Assembly: GCA_016722445.1 (NCBI GenBank)
Contig: JADKIZ010000027.1
Location: forward strand, 1 to 31,644
Length of the DNA: 31,644 nt
Reading direction: 5' to 3'
Source of the DNA: Flavobacteriales bacterium
GTDB taxonomy: Bacteria; Bacteroidota; Bacteroidia; Flavobacteriales_D; Sanyastnellaceae
Shown here: positions 1 through 11,400 of the stretch, piece by piece
How positions within the stretch are numbered: position 1 is the stretch's first letter
How the letters are laid out: each line of letters opens with the position of its first letter
Translations under genes and position numbers: made by a program
Notes under the pieces: model-generated
Told to the model about the DNA's origin: nothing
The model's input: the letters and a program-made list of their open reading frames with translations, nothing else
The model's database searches: none

Positions 1-1
1 C

Positions 2-238
2 TGGAAAATCATTCCGGATCACTTTCTGCTTGTGCCTGGAGTGGGTGCCCAAGGCGGCGATATGCATGAAGTATTCAAATATGGGGCTAATAAAGATGTT
101 GGGTTGCTGATCAACGCATCACGGAACATCCTCTACGCATCTTCTGGTTCTGATTTCGCTTCCGCAGCTAAGACAGAGGCGAAAAAAATGGCGGAGCAAA
201 TGGGGGAGGAGATTCAGAATTTAAGATTTAATATTTAA
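2..238 (+). CDS. pyrF: Orotidine 5'-phosphate decarboxylase, C-terminal fragment
   Basis: This is the last 78 codons of a gene that begins before the window. It would catalyse decarboxylation of OMP to UMP, the final step of pyrimidine synthesis in the cytoplasm. The segment LVPGVGAQGGD, followed by GANKDVGLLINASRNILYAS, matches the C-terminal phosphate-binding part of the longer (type 2) PyrF family; this is recognised from memory of the family. The stop codon lies inside the left arm of an AT-rich inverted repeat shared with the convergent formate dehydrogenase gene. The frame is open from base 2, so no break is seen here. Confidence 0.88.
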   Translation, partial: WKIIPDHFLLVPGVGAQGGDMHEVFKYGANKDVGLLINASRNILYASSGSDFASAAKTEAKKMAEQMGEEIQNLRFNI

Positions 239-308
239 AATTGAACTATCCTTAGCCATCAAAGTGAAGTTCGGACGTTAAGAGTCCTACTAATTTTAAA
301 TCTTAAAT
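219..308. repeat. 13-bp inverted repeat between convergent pyrF and fdhA
   Basis: ATTTAAGATTTAA at 219-231 is perfectly complementary to TTAAATCTTAAAT at 296-308. The 64-base spacer holds a weaker GGAC...GTCC pair near 273-287. The left arm covers the pyrF 3' end and the right arm abuts the fdhA stop codon at 310-312. It could help end transcription from both sides, but it is AT-only and lacks a GC-rich stem with a U tract, so this role is an inference. Confidence 0.5.
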
Positions 309-309
309 A

Positions 310-3088
310 CTATACCCTCATCCCTTTGCTCTTCCGAATATTCACCGCCACCACTTTGTATTCAGGGCACAGTGCATCGGAATCGGCAACACTTGAGGTA
401 AGGTCATTCATTTTGATTTCCGGGAAGTGAAATGTAGATGACAGCACGCCTTGTTTCACTTCATCAGTAATGCGCGCTTTCACATCAATTTTTCCTCGCG
501 GACTAATCACACAAACCATATCGCCATCCTTGATGTTGTGGTTGGTAGCGTCTTCAGGGTTGATCATGAGAACATCTTCTTTCAGTATTTGCGCATTGTT
601 TGTCCTGCGCGTCATGGTGCCACAGTTGTAATGTTCAAGCTCACGATTGGTAGTGAGGATGTATGGGAATTCTCTACTGTTATCGGAAAGTTCAGTCGTT
701 TCTTTCCAAGTTGCTGTGATGAATTTTCCTTTACCGCGTTTGAAAGATTCGGTATGTAAAATTTCTGTATCACTGCCATCTGGAAGCACTGGCCACTGTT
801 TTCCATTGTCTCCCAATTCATCCCATTTTACACCGGCGAAGAATGGAACGATCTGTGAAACCTCTTCCAATATTGTTTTCGGATCGTAATCTGATTGAGC
901 GTATCCCATTCTTTGCATGATTTCAGCAATGATTTGTCCGTCTGGTTTTGTACCTTCAATAGGCGCTACTGTTGCTTGTACTTTTTGAATGCGTCTTTCG
1001 CCATTTGTAAACGTTCCGGATTTTTCGAGGAAGGAAGAAGCAGGCAATACCACGTGCGCCATTTTAGCGGTTTCAGTCATGAATATTTCCTGCACCACCA
1101 AAAGATCGAGCTCATTCAGTGCCTTCTTCACATGGTTGGTGTTCGGATCAGTTTGCACGTTGTCTTCGCCCATCAACCACAGTGCTTTCAGTTTGCCATT
1201 GATGGCAGCGTCATACATCTGTGGAATCTTATAACCGATGTGAATTGGAAGTTTAGCGTTGTAAAAGTTTTCGTATTTCTGGTGAATTTGCGGATCGGTG
1301 ACATCGAGATAACCGGCACCTTGGTGCGGTTGACATCCCATGTCTGCAGCACCCTGCACGTTGTTTTGTCCGCGGAGTGGATTCACTCCAACCCCTCTAC
1401 GGCCAATGTTACCGGTGATCATCGCCAGATCGGCAATGAGCATTACCGTGTATGTTCCCTGTGAATGTTCTGTCACGCCAAGACCGTGGAAAGACATCGC
1501 ATTGCCTGCTGAAGCGTATGCAATGGCTGCTTTGCGAGCAAGGTCTTTATCGACACCAGTGATGGCAGAAAGTTCATCGATGTTGAATGACATCACATGT
1601 TTTCTGAAATCCTCGTATCCTTCTGTACGTTGTTCAATGAATGATTTATCTTCTAAACCTTCAGCGATGATATAGTACAAAAGCATATTCAGCATGGCCA
1701 CGTTTGTGCCAGGTTTCAACTGAAGATGATATGTAGCAAATCTCGCCAGTTCTGTTCTACACGGATCGATGACGATGCTCGTGCCTTTCATCGCAAACTG
1801 CTTCAGCTTGGCACCTGTTACCGGGTGTCCACTTGTTGGATTGGCTCCGATTACCATAATGCAATCGGTAAATTTCAAATCGATGATGGAATTTGTAGCT
1901 GCTCCTGTTCCGAACGTACGCTGCATACCCAGTGCAGTTGGAGAGTGACAAACACGCGCGCAACTGTCAATGTTGTTTGTACCAATCACTGCTCGGATGA
2001 ATTTTTGCATGAGGTAGTTTTCCTCATTCGTGCATCTAGCGGAAGAAATACCTGCGATATAGTCAGGACCAAAATCGTTTTTGATTCTGGTTAATTCTGA
2101 TGCGATATAATCATATGCTTCATCCCAAGTCGCCGGAACAAGTTCTCTGTTTTTCTGATCAACGGAGTTTTCAAACGATCAGGATGGTTGTAGAATGAAA
2201 ATGCAAACAGCGCTGAGGCAGGTATGTCCTGTGTTCACTTCAGCATCGTAAGGAGCTTGAATTGATTTTACTTTTCCACCTTTTACAGCAACTTCAAGAT
2301 TACATCCAACACCACAATAGGTGCATACTGTTCTGATTTTTTCATCAACAGCAACAGACTTCGATTCGAAAATATCTGAGATGGCAGAAGTTGGACAAGC
2401 TTGTGCACATGCGCCACAACTTACACAATCGGATTCTTTAAAAGTGGTTTCAAAACTCTTGATGATGTGACTGTCAAAACCGCGACCAGCCATATTCAAA
2501 ACCATTTCACCTTGAACTTCATCACAAGCTCTCACACAGCGGAAACAATTGATACACTTCGAAAAATCAGAAGTCATGTAAGCATGACTCTTGTCTTTTT
2601 TTCTATCGAGGTGGTTTTTTCCTTCAGGATATCTTACGTCGCGAACACCGACACGACCAGCGACAGTTTGCAGTTCGCAGTTGTTGTTCACTTCGCACGT
2701 GAGGCAATCGAGTGGGTGATCGGTGAGCACCAATTCGATGATGTTTTTTCTGAGCTTCTGAATGCGATCAGAATCAGGATAGATAAAAGAATTCGGCATA
2801 ACCGGCGTATGGCATGAAGCCATGGCTTTGGCAGGGCCATTTTCTTTCAAAGCAACGTCAACGCTGCAAACCCGGCATGATCCGAATGGATCGAGATTCG
2901 GTGCGTCGCACAATGTTGGCACCACGTCCTGACCAAAATTCCTTTTCAAAAAGAAAGGATGGTTTCACCATCGCGGATGTCGTATGGTTTATTGTTGACG
3001 TAAGCCACCTTACGATCTGTTGCGGTAGCACCACCACGATCATTTCCTGATGATGTTCTGTGTTCCGTATTCAGAATTTTGTTACCAT
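310..3088 (-). CDS. fdhA: NAD-dependent formate dehydrogenase, catalytic (molybdenum, Fe-S) subunit; frame-broken
   Basis: Oxidises formate to CO2 and passes electrons through Fe-S clusters to the diaphorase subunit encoded just upstream. Order of domains: NuoG-like [2Fe-2S] region (LCDAPN...GSCRVC...SCHTPV), His/Cys [4Fe-4S] region (HPLDCLTCEVNNNCELQ), two ferredoxin-type clusters (CINCFRCVRAC, CVSCGACAQAC), the Mo-domain cluster (CTYCGVGC), then the bis-MGD domain to the C-terminus. The Mo ligand is cysteine, codon TGT, in DSCARVCHS, so this is the Cys and not the Sec form. The frame breaks at about 2948-2952 (T5 on the coding strand, one T short), about 2207-2215, and 2150-2154 (A5, one A short). 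If the ATG at 3088 is the start, a fourth base is missing in the A4 at 3077-3080. Joined frames give a continuous family match of about 925 residues. No other in-frame ATG is seen. It lies 25 bases after fdhB, same operon. Confidence 0.85.
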
Positions 3089-3113
3089 GTTGAACTGTTT
3101 TGACCCGATCTGA

Positions 3114-4766
3114 TCAGGCAGAGAAATATTGTTTGAGTTCAGCGTCGAAATAATGAAGTGCATTTTTCACGGGGAGTGGAAGACCACCACCTAGCGCGCA
3201 CAAGGAACCAATTTCCATCGTGTTGATGAGATCATTGAACAATTCACTATCGATTTGATAACCTTCATTGATCGCTTTATCCAACATTTCAGCGCCGCGA
3301 GTAGAACCTAATCTGCACGGAAAACACTTTCCACAACTTTCATGGGCTGTGAATTTGAACAGATGTCGCAAGTATTCAATGATGGGGAAATCTTCGGTAA
3401 GACAAACGATCGATGCATGGCCGAGGAGAAATCCCTCTTTTGCGAATGAATCAAAATCGACACTCAAAGTGGGAATTTTGTCAATCGGAACGAGTCCGCC
3501 CAGTGGCCCGCCAATGTGCATGGCTTTTACTTTTGATCGGAAACCTTTACCGAGTTCATTCACGACAACACTGAGTGGAGTACCCATATCAACTTCATAA
3601 ATACCTGGGCGATTGAAATGTCCATCCAACGATACGAGTTTGGTACCAGTTGATTTTTCAGTGCCTATGGAAGCGAATTTTTTACCGCTTTGCGACATGA
3701 TGTAAGGAAGGTTCGCCAGTGTTTCAACATTGTTGACTACAGTTGGTTTGTTGAACAATCCTTGTTGTGTAGGATAAGGTGGGCGCACACGGACTTCCGG
3801 ACGCTGACCTTCTATCGATGACAACAATGCAGTTTCTTCACCACAGATGTATGCGCCTTGCGCTTTGATCACTTTGAATCTGTAGTTGAAACCACTTCCG
3901 AAAATATTTTCTCCGGTATATCCGAATGTCTCCAAATCATTCACCGCTTGTTGAATGATGTCGACAGCTTCAGGATATTCACCTCTGATGTAAACAACAC
4001 CATGCTGAGCACCTGCGATATATCCTGCGATGATCATTCCCATCAGCAATGCGTGAGGACGTTGTTCGAGGATATAACGATCAGAGTAAGCACCCGGGTC
4101 ACCTTCATCGGCATTGCAAACGATAAATTTTGTATCGCCTTGCGCTTGTCTGCATGAATCCAATTTGAAGGCCATGGAGAAACCCGCACCGCCGCGTCCT
4201 CTCACACCGGAGTCTTTGAGTTCAGCCAACAATACTTCGCGGCTTGTATTCAATGCGGTTTTCAGGATTTGATAATAGCCATGAATGTCGCCGTAGTCCA
4301 TGGTGAGGATAGGTGTTCCATAACTTTCTACATGATATTTTTCCTTCGAAGGAGCTTGAGATTTTTTGATATCGGCAATCAGGTCAATGTCATTGCCCGA
4401 GTAGTTTTTTTCCATTATGATGGAAAGCTGAATTTTCATGACAACGACCTAGACAACACATTTCTCCGATTTCGTGTGCGTCGAAATGCGCGGATATTTT
4501 TGACAAGTTTGTCCTGTGTTCCTGCAGATAGGCATGCACTTCCATTGCAGACATAAACCTTTTTTGCCTTGATTTTCCGGACGGAGAAAATCATAAAAAG
4601 AAGCAGTGCCGTATACGGTGGATTTACCGACTAAAAATTCTTCACGAAGTGATTCGAGTGCTTCAATAGTTGGAGTGCCGGTTTCTTCGGCAGCAATGCC
4701 GAGTTGCTCGAATAGATTTCTTTCGAGACCTTTTCGGCCAGATAATTCACTGATGTTTTTGGACAT
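3114..4766 (-). CDS. fdhB: Formate dehydrogenase diaphorase subunit, NuoE-NuoF fusion; frame-broken
   Basis: Transfers electrons from the FdhA Fe-S chain to NAD+ through FMN. The N-terminal part, starting MSKNISELSGRKGLERN, is a 24-kDa NuoE-like domain with [2Fe-2S] cysteines in VCNGSACLSAGTQ and MCCLGRCHE. The rest is NuoF-like: FMN/NADH motifs RGRGGAGF and CNADEGDPGAYSDR, and [4Fe-4S] cysteines in ESCGKCFPCRLG and SLCALGG. Three breaks occur: A6 at 4560-4565 (one A too many), about 4487-4490, and A7 at 4405-4411 (one A too many). Removing them joins CLGRCHENSAFHHNGKNYSGNDIDL without a stop, so I read one fused protein of about 550 residues, as in HoxF-type proteins. A separate NuoE ending near 4393 and a NuoF starting at the ATG at 4414 is the alternative. 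A weak TATATTG at 4831-4837 may be its -7 box. Confidence 0.82.
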
Positions 4767-4906
4767 ATGTCAAAATCGTGGCGTCCGGAATGACATGGAA
4801 ATAGGCTTCCAAATCAGCGGAAGACAGGTGCAATATAGGCTTTTAAAACGCAGGTTCGAGGTTAAACTTTCGCTGTTATTGTAGGAGGAATGTGTGAAAT
4901 TGATCG

Positions 4907-5317
4907 TCAGAGTGATTCTGTGTATTTCGCGAAATTGTTGAGAATCATTTGCCAGCCTGCTTGTTGCATTTCAACAGGGTTTACTGATTCCGGATCAAAT
5001 GTCTCTGTAACAACTACAGTTCCTTCTTTTTCGTGGAATTGTAATGCTACTTTTCGACCATCAGCGAGCGTATATCGGATGCTTTCCAATGGACGTATTT
5101 CATCATATATTCCTACCAATTCGAAACTGAAACTTCCATCTTTAGCAGCCATGGTGGCAGATAATTTTCCACCCGGGCGCAAATCATTGGAGGCTTTCGG
5201 ACAGTGCCAAGTGTCTTCTGCAAAATTCCAGTTGACGATATGCTTTGGGTCTGTCATAGCGTTCCAGACTGTTTCTATTTTGTTTTTGACAATCGTTTGT
5301 ACGGTAATGGGTTGCAT
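4907..5317 (-). CDS. SRPBCC / AHSA1-domain protein
   Basis: A 136-residue cytoplasmic protein of the START-like SRPBCC fold, AHSA1 (activator of Hsp90 ATPase-like) branch. Family marks: N-terminal VQTIVKNKIETVWNAMTDPKHIVNWN, a central LRPGGKLSATMAAKDGS, and the C-terminal GWQMILNNFAKYTESL helix, which closes the ligand cavity in this fold. The ligand and role are unknown. The ATG at 5317 is preferred over the TTG at 5326 because the family begins only a few residues before the first strand. A TCTATTTG sequence lies just upstream of the ATG and resembles a -7 box. The gene sits between the giant surface-protein gene and the formate dehydrogenase operon on the same strand, with a terminator before it, so it is probably transcribed separately from the giant gene. 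Confidence 0.8.
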   Translation of the reverse strand: MQPITVQTIVKNKIETVWNAMTDPKHIVNWNFAEDTWHCPKASNDLRPGGKLSATMAAKDGSFSFELVGIYDEIRPLESIRYTLADGRKVALQFHEKEGTVVVTETFDPESVNPVEMQQAGWQMILNNFAKYTESL

Positions 5318-5377
5318 GTTTTTCAAATAGATTGGTGATTCAGCAAAAATAGGAGCAGGGCATGTAATGCAGATAAC

Positions 5378-5409
5378 AAAAAAGCCTGATCGCGATGATC
5401 AGGCTTTTT
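5378..5409 (-). terminator. Intrinsic terminator after the giant surface-protein gene
   Basis: Perfect 8-bp stem GCCTGATC (5384-5391) / GATCAGGC (5397-5404), 5-base loop, flanked by A6 on one side and T5 on the other. It lies 19 bases past the stop codon of the giant gene. The symmetrical A/T flanks would allow it to work in both directions. Confidence 0.88.
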
Positions 5410-5427
5410 GAAGCGTTGAATTCGATA

Positions 5428-8400
5428 CTATTGATTGACAATAAATTTCTCTGTGATAATCTGTTCACCAAAACTCAATTCAACAAAATAGACACCCGAT
5501 TCAAGGGAACGGTTGAATACATAATTGAACTGTAGGATTTGATCAACATGAACTGTTCTTTTTTCAGTTTCTCTTCCAACTGCATCCAGAATGCGAATTT
5601 GAACATCGCCTTCGAAAGGTGTTTCGATCATCAAATACATGTCATTTCCATCATTGGGATTAGGGAAAACACGCGCTTGTACTGTTGCACTGAGAGATTT
5701 TTCACCCTCTATCATTCCATCATCGGGTGCAAGTGCAGAAGCAGCGGCAGTCGAACTTACAATGACCATTTGATATGGACCGTAGTTACCATTGCCATAA
5801 ACAAAGTTTGGTCTGATTCTCACACGCCATGTACCATTCGCCGCCATTGGATAAGTTGGTGTTGGAAACGCACTAATCAAACTGAGATAAGGTGTGTTTG
5901 TTGGGGTATTTACAGTGAATGGCATGCCAACGGAAGTACCGCTGCAATCGGAATACTGTTGGAATTCATAAGTGTATGAAAGCGCACCACAAATGCTTGC
6001 GCTACCTGGAACCGGAGATCCGATGAGGTATGTGGTTCTAGGTACAACAGCAGGGCACCGTTGAGTTGATTTTACTTCAACCAAAGGTTGATCGATCATT
6101 TTTACATTGCTACAATTGGATGATGCAATATTCCCGAGGACGGTGATTGTAGGTTCCGATTGACCAATTCCATTTGAGAGGTTGTAATTGGCGTCAACCT
6201 CACATTGTAGATACCGCCATATCTTATGGCTAGCGCTGGAGTTGTCAATGGAATCAATCCTGTGGAAGTTGCAGAGGTTGTCACAGCGGGTGCACCTCCT
6301 CCTGTTCCTGTGAAATTGAAAGTATAATTGGTAGCGCCTCGATAAGTAGCTTTATAACTGTTGCACAATGAAAGTCCATCCACAGGTACGATAGTCGCGC
6401 ATCCACTTGGCATCAGCGGAGAGATACAGATGCTAAATGATCCACCTGAGGTAGCATCATAATTGCGAATACCAACCCAATACCATTGTCCAACTGTAAG
6501 TGTTCCGTAATTCAGTACATCACCACCGCCAACGGTTGTATTGGCATTTTCCACATCAAGTTGACTGCCTGATGAGTTCTGCAGTTCGATCACTGCGTTG
6601 AATGCATTCGGTGCAACTTTAATTTGAACGCCAGTTGATGGCGCTAGGAATTTATACCAAACATCTCTACCTCCGCCTGGTGCAACATTCACAGGATTAC
6701 CCTGAGCAGAGATGTCTGCATTGAACAATGTTCCATTGACCCATTGACAATTTGGATAAATAGCATTGGTTGAAGTAACGCTGACTGTTTGCGCATTGCC
6801 CCAAATATCATTTGGGATTCCACTACAACCTTCATCTGTACTTCCGTCGCAGTCATCATCAATACTGTTGGCACAAACTTCCGTTGAACCTGGATATGCC
6901 GTGATGGTGAAATCATTGCAATCTGCGACATAAGGTTGTCCTCCATGCGCAGGCGGATACCATGGATAAAGTTGTGCAAGAATGGTACATCCTGAAATAC
7001 AACCAGAAGTATAAATGTAAGATCCAAATCCGTCACCGTCCTGATCTGCCCACCATTCACATGCAGGATTGATATCTGCATTGGTATCACAACAGTCGGT
7101 GTTATCAGCCACACGGCCCGCTACAGGTGTACATGAAAGCACTGGTGTAGAAGCCGGATCACCGAATCCGTCTGAATCGGCATCGATATAGTAAGATGTG
7201 AAATCTTGAATAAACAAAGTGACGTTGTCAACGGATTCTTCACAATTTCCATTGCCAGTAGCAATCAAGGTGAAGGTGATGGTTTGTCCAAGATCTGCAC
7301 TCACAGGTGTATAAGTAGGTGTGAGTGTGCCATTACCTGCTGTGATTGATCCCGCACCATTTTCCGTCCACGTGTACGAAGGAGAATTGGATACTGATGC
7401 GCCATTTGCAAAAACATAGGCGGTTAATCCGCAGGTCGACATGGCTATTCCTGCATCAGCTTCAGGTGCAGCGATGATGTTCATCGTAATGTTGTTGCTC
7501 GTTGCAGTCGCAATCGTCAAACATGATTCTGATGATGTCAATACAACAGATACAACATCTCCATCTTCGATATCATTCACATTGAATGTGTCTGAGTCCG
7601 TACCTGCATCCGCACCATTGATTTTCCATTGATAGTGAGGACTGCCTCCACCATTTACAGGTGTCGCAGTGAATGTCACCATATTACCAGCACATTCTGT
7701 ATTGGAAGGTGATACGGCGATACTTACAGAAGGAGTAACATATGCAATCACAGAAACAGTAATGGTGTTGCTGTTCACAGGAGTTGTGGATGCACATTGT
7801 TCATTGCTGGTGAGAACTACATGCACCTGATCGCCATTAGCAAGCGAACTTGTTGTGAATGTCGGGCTATTTGTTCCAGCATTGGCTCCATTTACTTTCC
7901 ATTGAAATGATGGACTTGATCCACCGAATTGAGTTGTAGCAGTGAAAGTGGCAGAGCTTCCAGTGCAGAATACACTCGCATTGGCAGAAATGGTAACAGA
8001 GGCAGTGACATTTGGGAGGACACTGACAACGATGGTATCACTATTGACCACTGATGGCGTTGCGCACAATGCATTGCTCGTAACCACACACCATATTTCA
8101 TCGCTTGTATCCAATGTGTCAACAGAATAGGTTGAGCTATTTGTTCCAACGTTGGAGCCATTCAATTTCCAATTGTAGATTGGAGTTGTTCCACCATTCA
8201 CAGGTGTTGCTGTGAACGTGACCATAGCTCCTTCGCAAACTACATCGCCAAGATCAGAACCAATGGTAGCTGAAGGCACAACAACAGAATTGACAGTTAC
8301 TGCGTAATCCGCGGAAACAGTTCCGCTTCCACATGAATTGGTACCATATACATTCACATTGCCAGAAGTGGCAGAGCCAGAGAAGCTCACCGTGATGGAG

Positions 8401-11400
8401 TTTGTATTCGATCCGGATGTAATGGAGGCTCCGGACGGCAGTGACCAAACATATCCGGTAGCATTCGAGATAGCGCTAACACTATATGTAATACCAGTCG
8501 TTCCCTGACAAACAGTATTGGTACCACTAACGGTTCCGGCAGCAGCAGGTAGCTGATTGACGGTAAGTATTGAAACTCCCGAAGTAGATGGTGTACATGC
8601 AGTGGTTCCGACAATGACACGATATCTATATGTGTTCATGGTGAACAGCGCACCGGTGATCGAGAGTGTGTCATTGGAAACACCAGAATAGATTGCGGAA
8701 TTAGAAAGTGTTGACCATGATCCTCCACCGTTCGTTGAAATTTCCCAAGAATAGGTGAGGTTATTGCCTGATGCAGCAACCACAATGATGGTATTTCCAT
8801 TTTCACAAACTATAGTTGAGCTTGCAGGTTGTGTATCGATATTGGCAAAGCCAACATTCAACGTTCCTACATCAGAAGTATCAGCAGGACTGCATGATCC
8901 GCTTACAATTACACGATATAAATTTCCATTCAGACCCGATGGAGCATTGTTGATGCTGAGTGTTGATGAAGTTGCACCTGAATAAGGTGCAGAACCTAAT
9001 CCGGATGTTGACCAGGATGATCCACCATTTGTAGAAACCTGCCAGGTATAATTCAACCCTGAACCTGTTGCCGTAACACCGAATGATGTATTCGTTCCTG
9101 CGCAAATATTGTTGATGAAGTTGGCAGGCAGTGGTCCGGGACTATAGGTAGTAATTGCAGGAGCTTCATTTACTGTTACACTAATATTGTATGTTCCACT
9201 TACGCATCCTGTTGTTGAATTGGTCACTGTCATCACGGCGGTGTAAACGCCAGCTGTCAATCCCGCAGGAACACTAATGCTGATTGGACTTGCAGGAAGT
9301 GAAGCATTGGTCACGTTCGAGAATCCACCACCACTCCAGGTGTTGATGCTGTATTGATTTGGTGAACCAGTTGTTGCACTGTATGTCAATGAAGCATTTT
9401 GTGAAGATGCAGAGAAGCATACAGCAGGATTCGAACCAAGCGTAATGGTTGGCGCTGCATTGACAATTACGGTGATGTTATAACTTGGACTTACACATGA
9501 AGTTGAACTGTTTCTCACCACCAAGGTTCCAGTATAGTTATTTGCTGCAGCCGATCCAGGAACAGAAATTGTAATCGGACTCGATGGGAGTGAAGCCCAT
9601 GTGATATTGCTGAAACCTGCAGTAGAAGCAGCAGTTCCCCAGGTGATACTGTATTCATCCGGACTGTTTGTCGCACCGGAATAGGCAAGAGTTACATTCT
9701 GAGAACTGGTTGAGAAACATGCTGTAGAAATTGCGCCCACAGTAATGGTTGGTGTTGCGCATGGATTCATTTCGAAAGCGCCAAGTGTTGGTGTGCTGGC
9801 ACTTCTTGTTGTGCCATCGATGTCAGTGGTGACTTCAGTAAGTGGTGTCCCAAGACCATCCACAAATGAATATGGATAAGGAGGATTCGGTGGACTTGTC
9901 TCTATGCGGAGGTCTGCTTGTGTTCCAGAAGTGAGGTTGACAAACAACTCCGATGGGTTGATGTGTGTTGCGTCGGAGGTTCCGGTAGTGGTAAGAACAG
10001 CATTGCTATTCAGATCACAGTTGGATGATAACGACTGCCAGTTCGCAAGAGTGTATGTGGTTGAAGAACCCCAAAGTGCAATGTTCGTCAATGAAGGACC
10101 CGCCAATAAATTGTAGTCGGATGTTGTAGAAGACCAATTGATAGAGGCATTCGCATTGCTGTTTGCAATGTTTCCGATTGCGCGGTGATTACCCTGACCT
10201 CCGCGAATGTTGATGAATACGTTGTTGCGCAATTCTATCGGCGCACCTGCAGTGATCGATATAAGTGCAAAATCAAGAGGGAATCTCAAGAAGGCGTAAG
10301 TGCTGTTCGCTGTACCTGCACCAGTTGTATTGCTTCCGTCCACAAGGACAGTATTGTAGTAATATCGTGCAGCGCAGTTGGCCTGATCATACAATAGATT
10401 GTCATTCAGTGCGCGAATGGAAGTATTGGTGTTTGTGATGAGTGATCCTCCAAGTGTACCATTGTTGAGGTAGATGGTATTGTTGGAGACAGTCCAATCT
10501 CCATTGGCAATCGTCAATCCATAGATGATCGGATTGCGTGAAGTTGAATTGGTATTGTCACCGGGATTTTCATTGAACAGATAACTGATTTCATTGCCAT
10601 CCACAATTCCGCCATGTGTCGTTTCTGAATTGTTTACCCCCACGAACATACCGTGAATGCGAACATTCGTATTGTAAATAGAAGTTCCACTTCCACAGTT
10701 GTAGACTTTATTGTTTGCGATGACATTGGTGGTGTCATCGGTCCAACAGAATATTCCCATGAAAGCTTCCGGACTAATGACAAGACTTTGCAATGCACTA
10801 GCGCATCTGTTGTACATCACATTGTTGTTTGTGATGGTCGCTTTGCCGCCAGGAGTGGAATAGGTTAAATAGTTGAAGTAAACATTGCTGCCGTGTGCAA
10901 TACCATCCATGAATGAATATGCACCTGTTGCAGATAAACCACATACCGTATTGCTGTCGATGAGAATTTCATCTGTACTCTGAGTCCAGATTCCGAATAC
11001 AGCAGAATTGGCACTGATATCAAATACGTCTCCGCTACCTGCACAAATGATATTAGGTGTAGTCAGGGATGCACTCAAGCTTCCAATGAGGTTATTGGTG
11101 ATATTGGTTTTACCATATTCGACACGGATTCCAAGGAAATTGCTGTATCCTGTTCCGGAAACATTGAAGTTACTGATCTTGTTATTGTGGATCACTGTTT
11201 CCTCGCCGTTGATGGTTCCTCCGCTGTTTACATATATCGCCCAGATTTCACCATCCGCTAAGTTGTTGACGAAAGTACCTGTAATGTCCGGTGATGGTGT
11301 TGCGCTTCCTCCAATGAGATTATTCGAAATCGTATGACCAATTGAGTTGGAACCACCTTCGAGATATACAATGTATTGATATTGTGCTTGTGTGATGGCG

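Noticed and set aside
895..1464. Open frame of 189 codons on the plus strand inside fdhA
   Set aside because: It is antisense to the conserved molybdenum domain, and its predicted protein has no family features.
1922..3000. In-frame TGA codons in the formate dehydrogenase gene as selenocysteine sites
   Set aside because: The Mo-ligand codon is TGT (Cys) in DSCARVCHS. The TGA codons near 2179 and 2947 fall where conserved sequence continues in another frame after a one-base correction.
2150..4565. Programmed ribosomal frameshifting at the A/T runs of the formate dehydrogenase genes
   Set aside because: There are several different sites of differing direction in two genes, with no shared slippery heptamer and downstream structure. 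Error or decay explains them better.
3114..4766. Reading the NuoE/NuoF-like genes as part of respiratory complex I
   Set aside because: They are followed directly by a Mo-bis-MGD formate dehydrogenase subunit, and no membrane nuo genes are near.
6102..6185. The giant gene ending at 6102 with a separate T9SS-tailed gene downstream
   Set aside because: Restoring one base near 6181-6185 gives a continuous frame into a normal sorting domain, and the short downstream frame has no signal peptide of its own.
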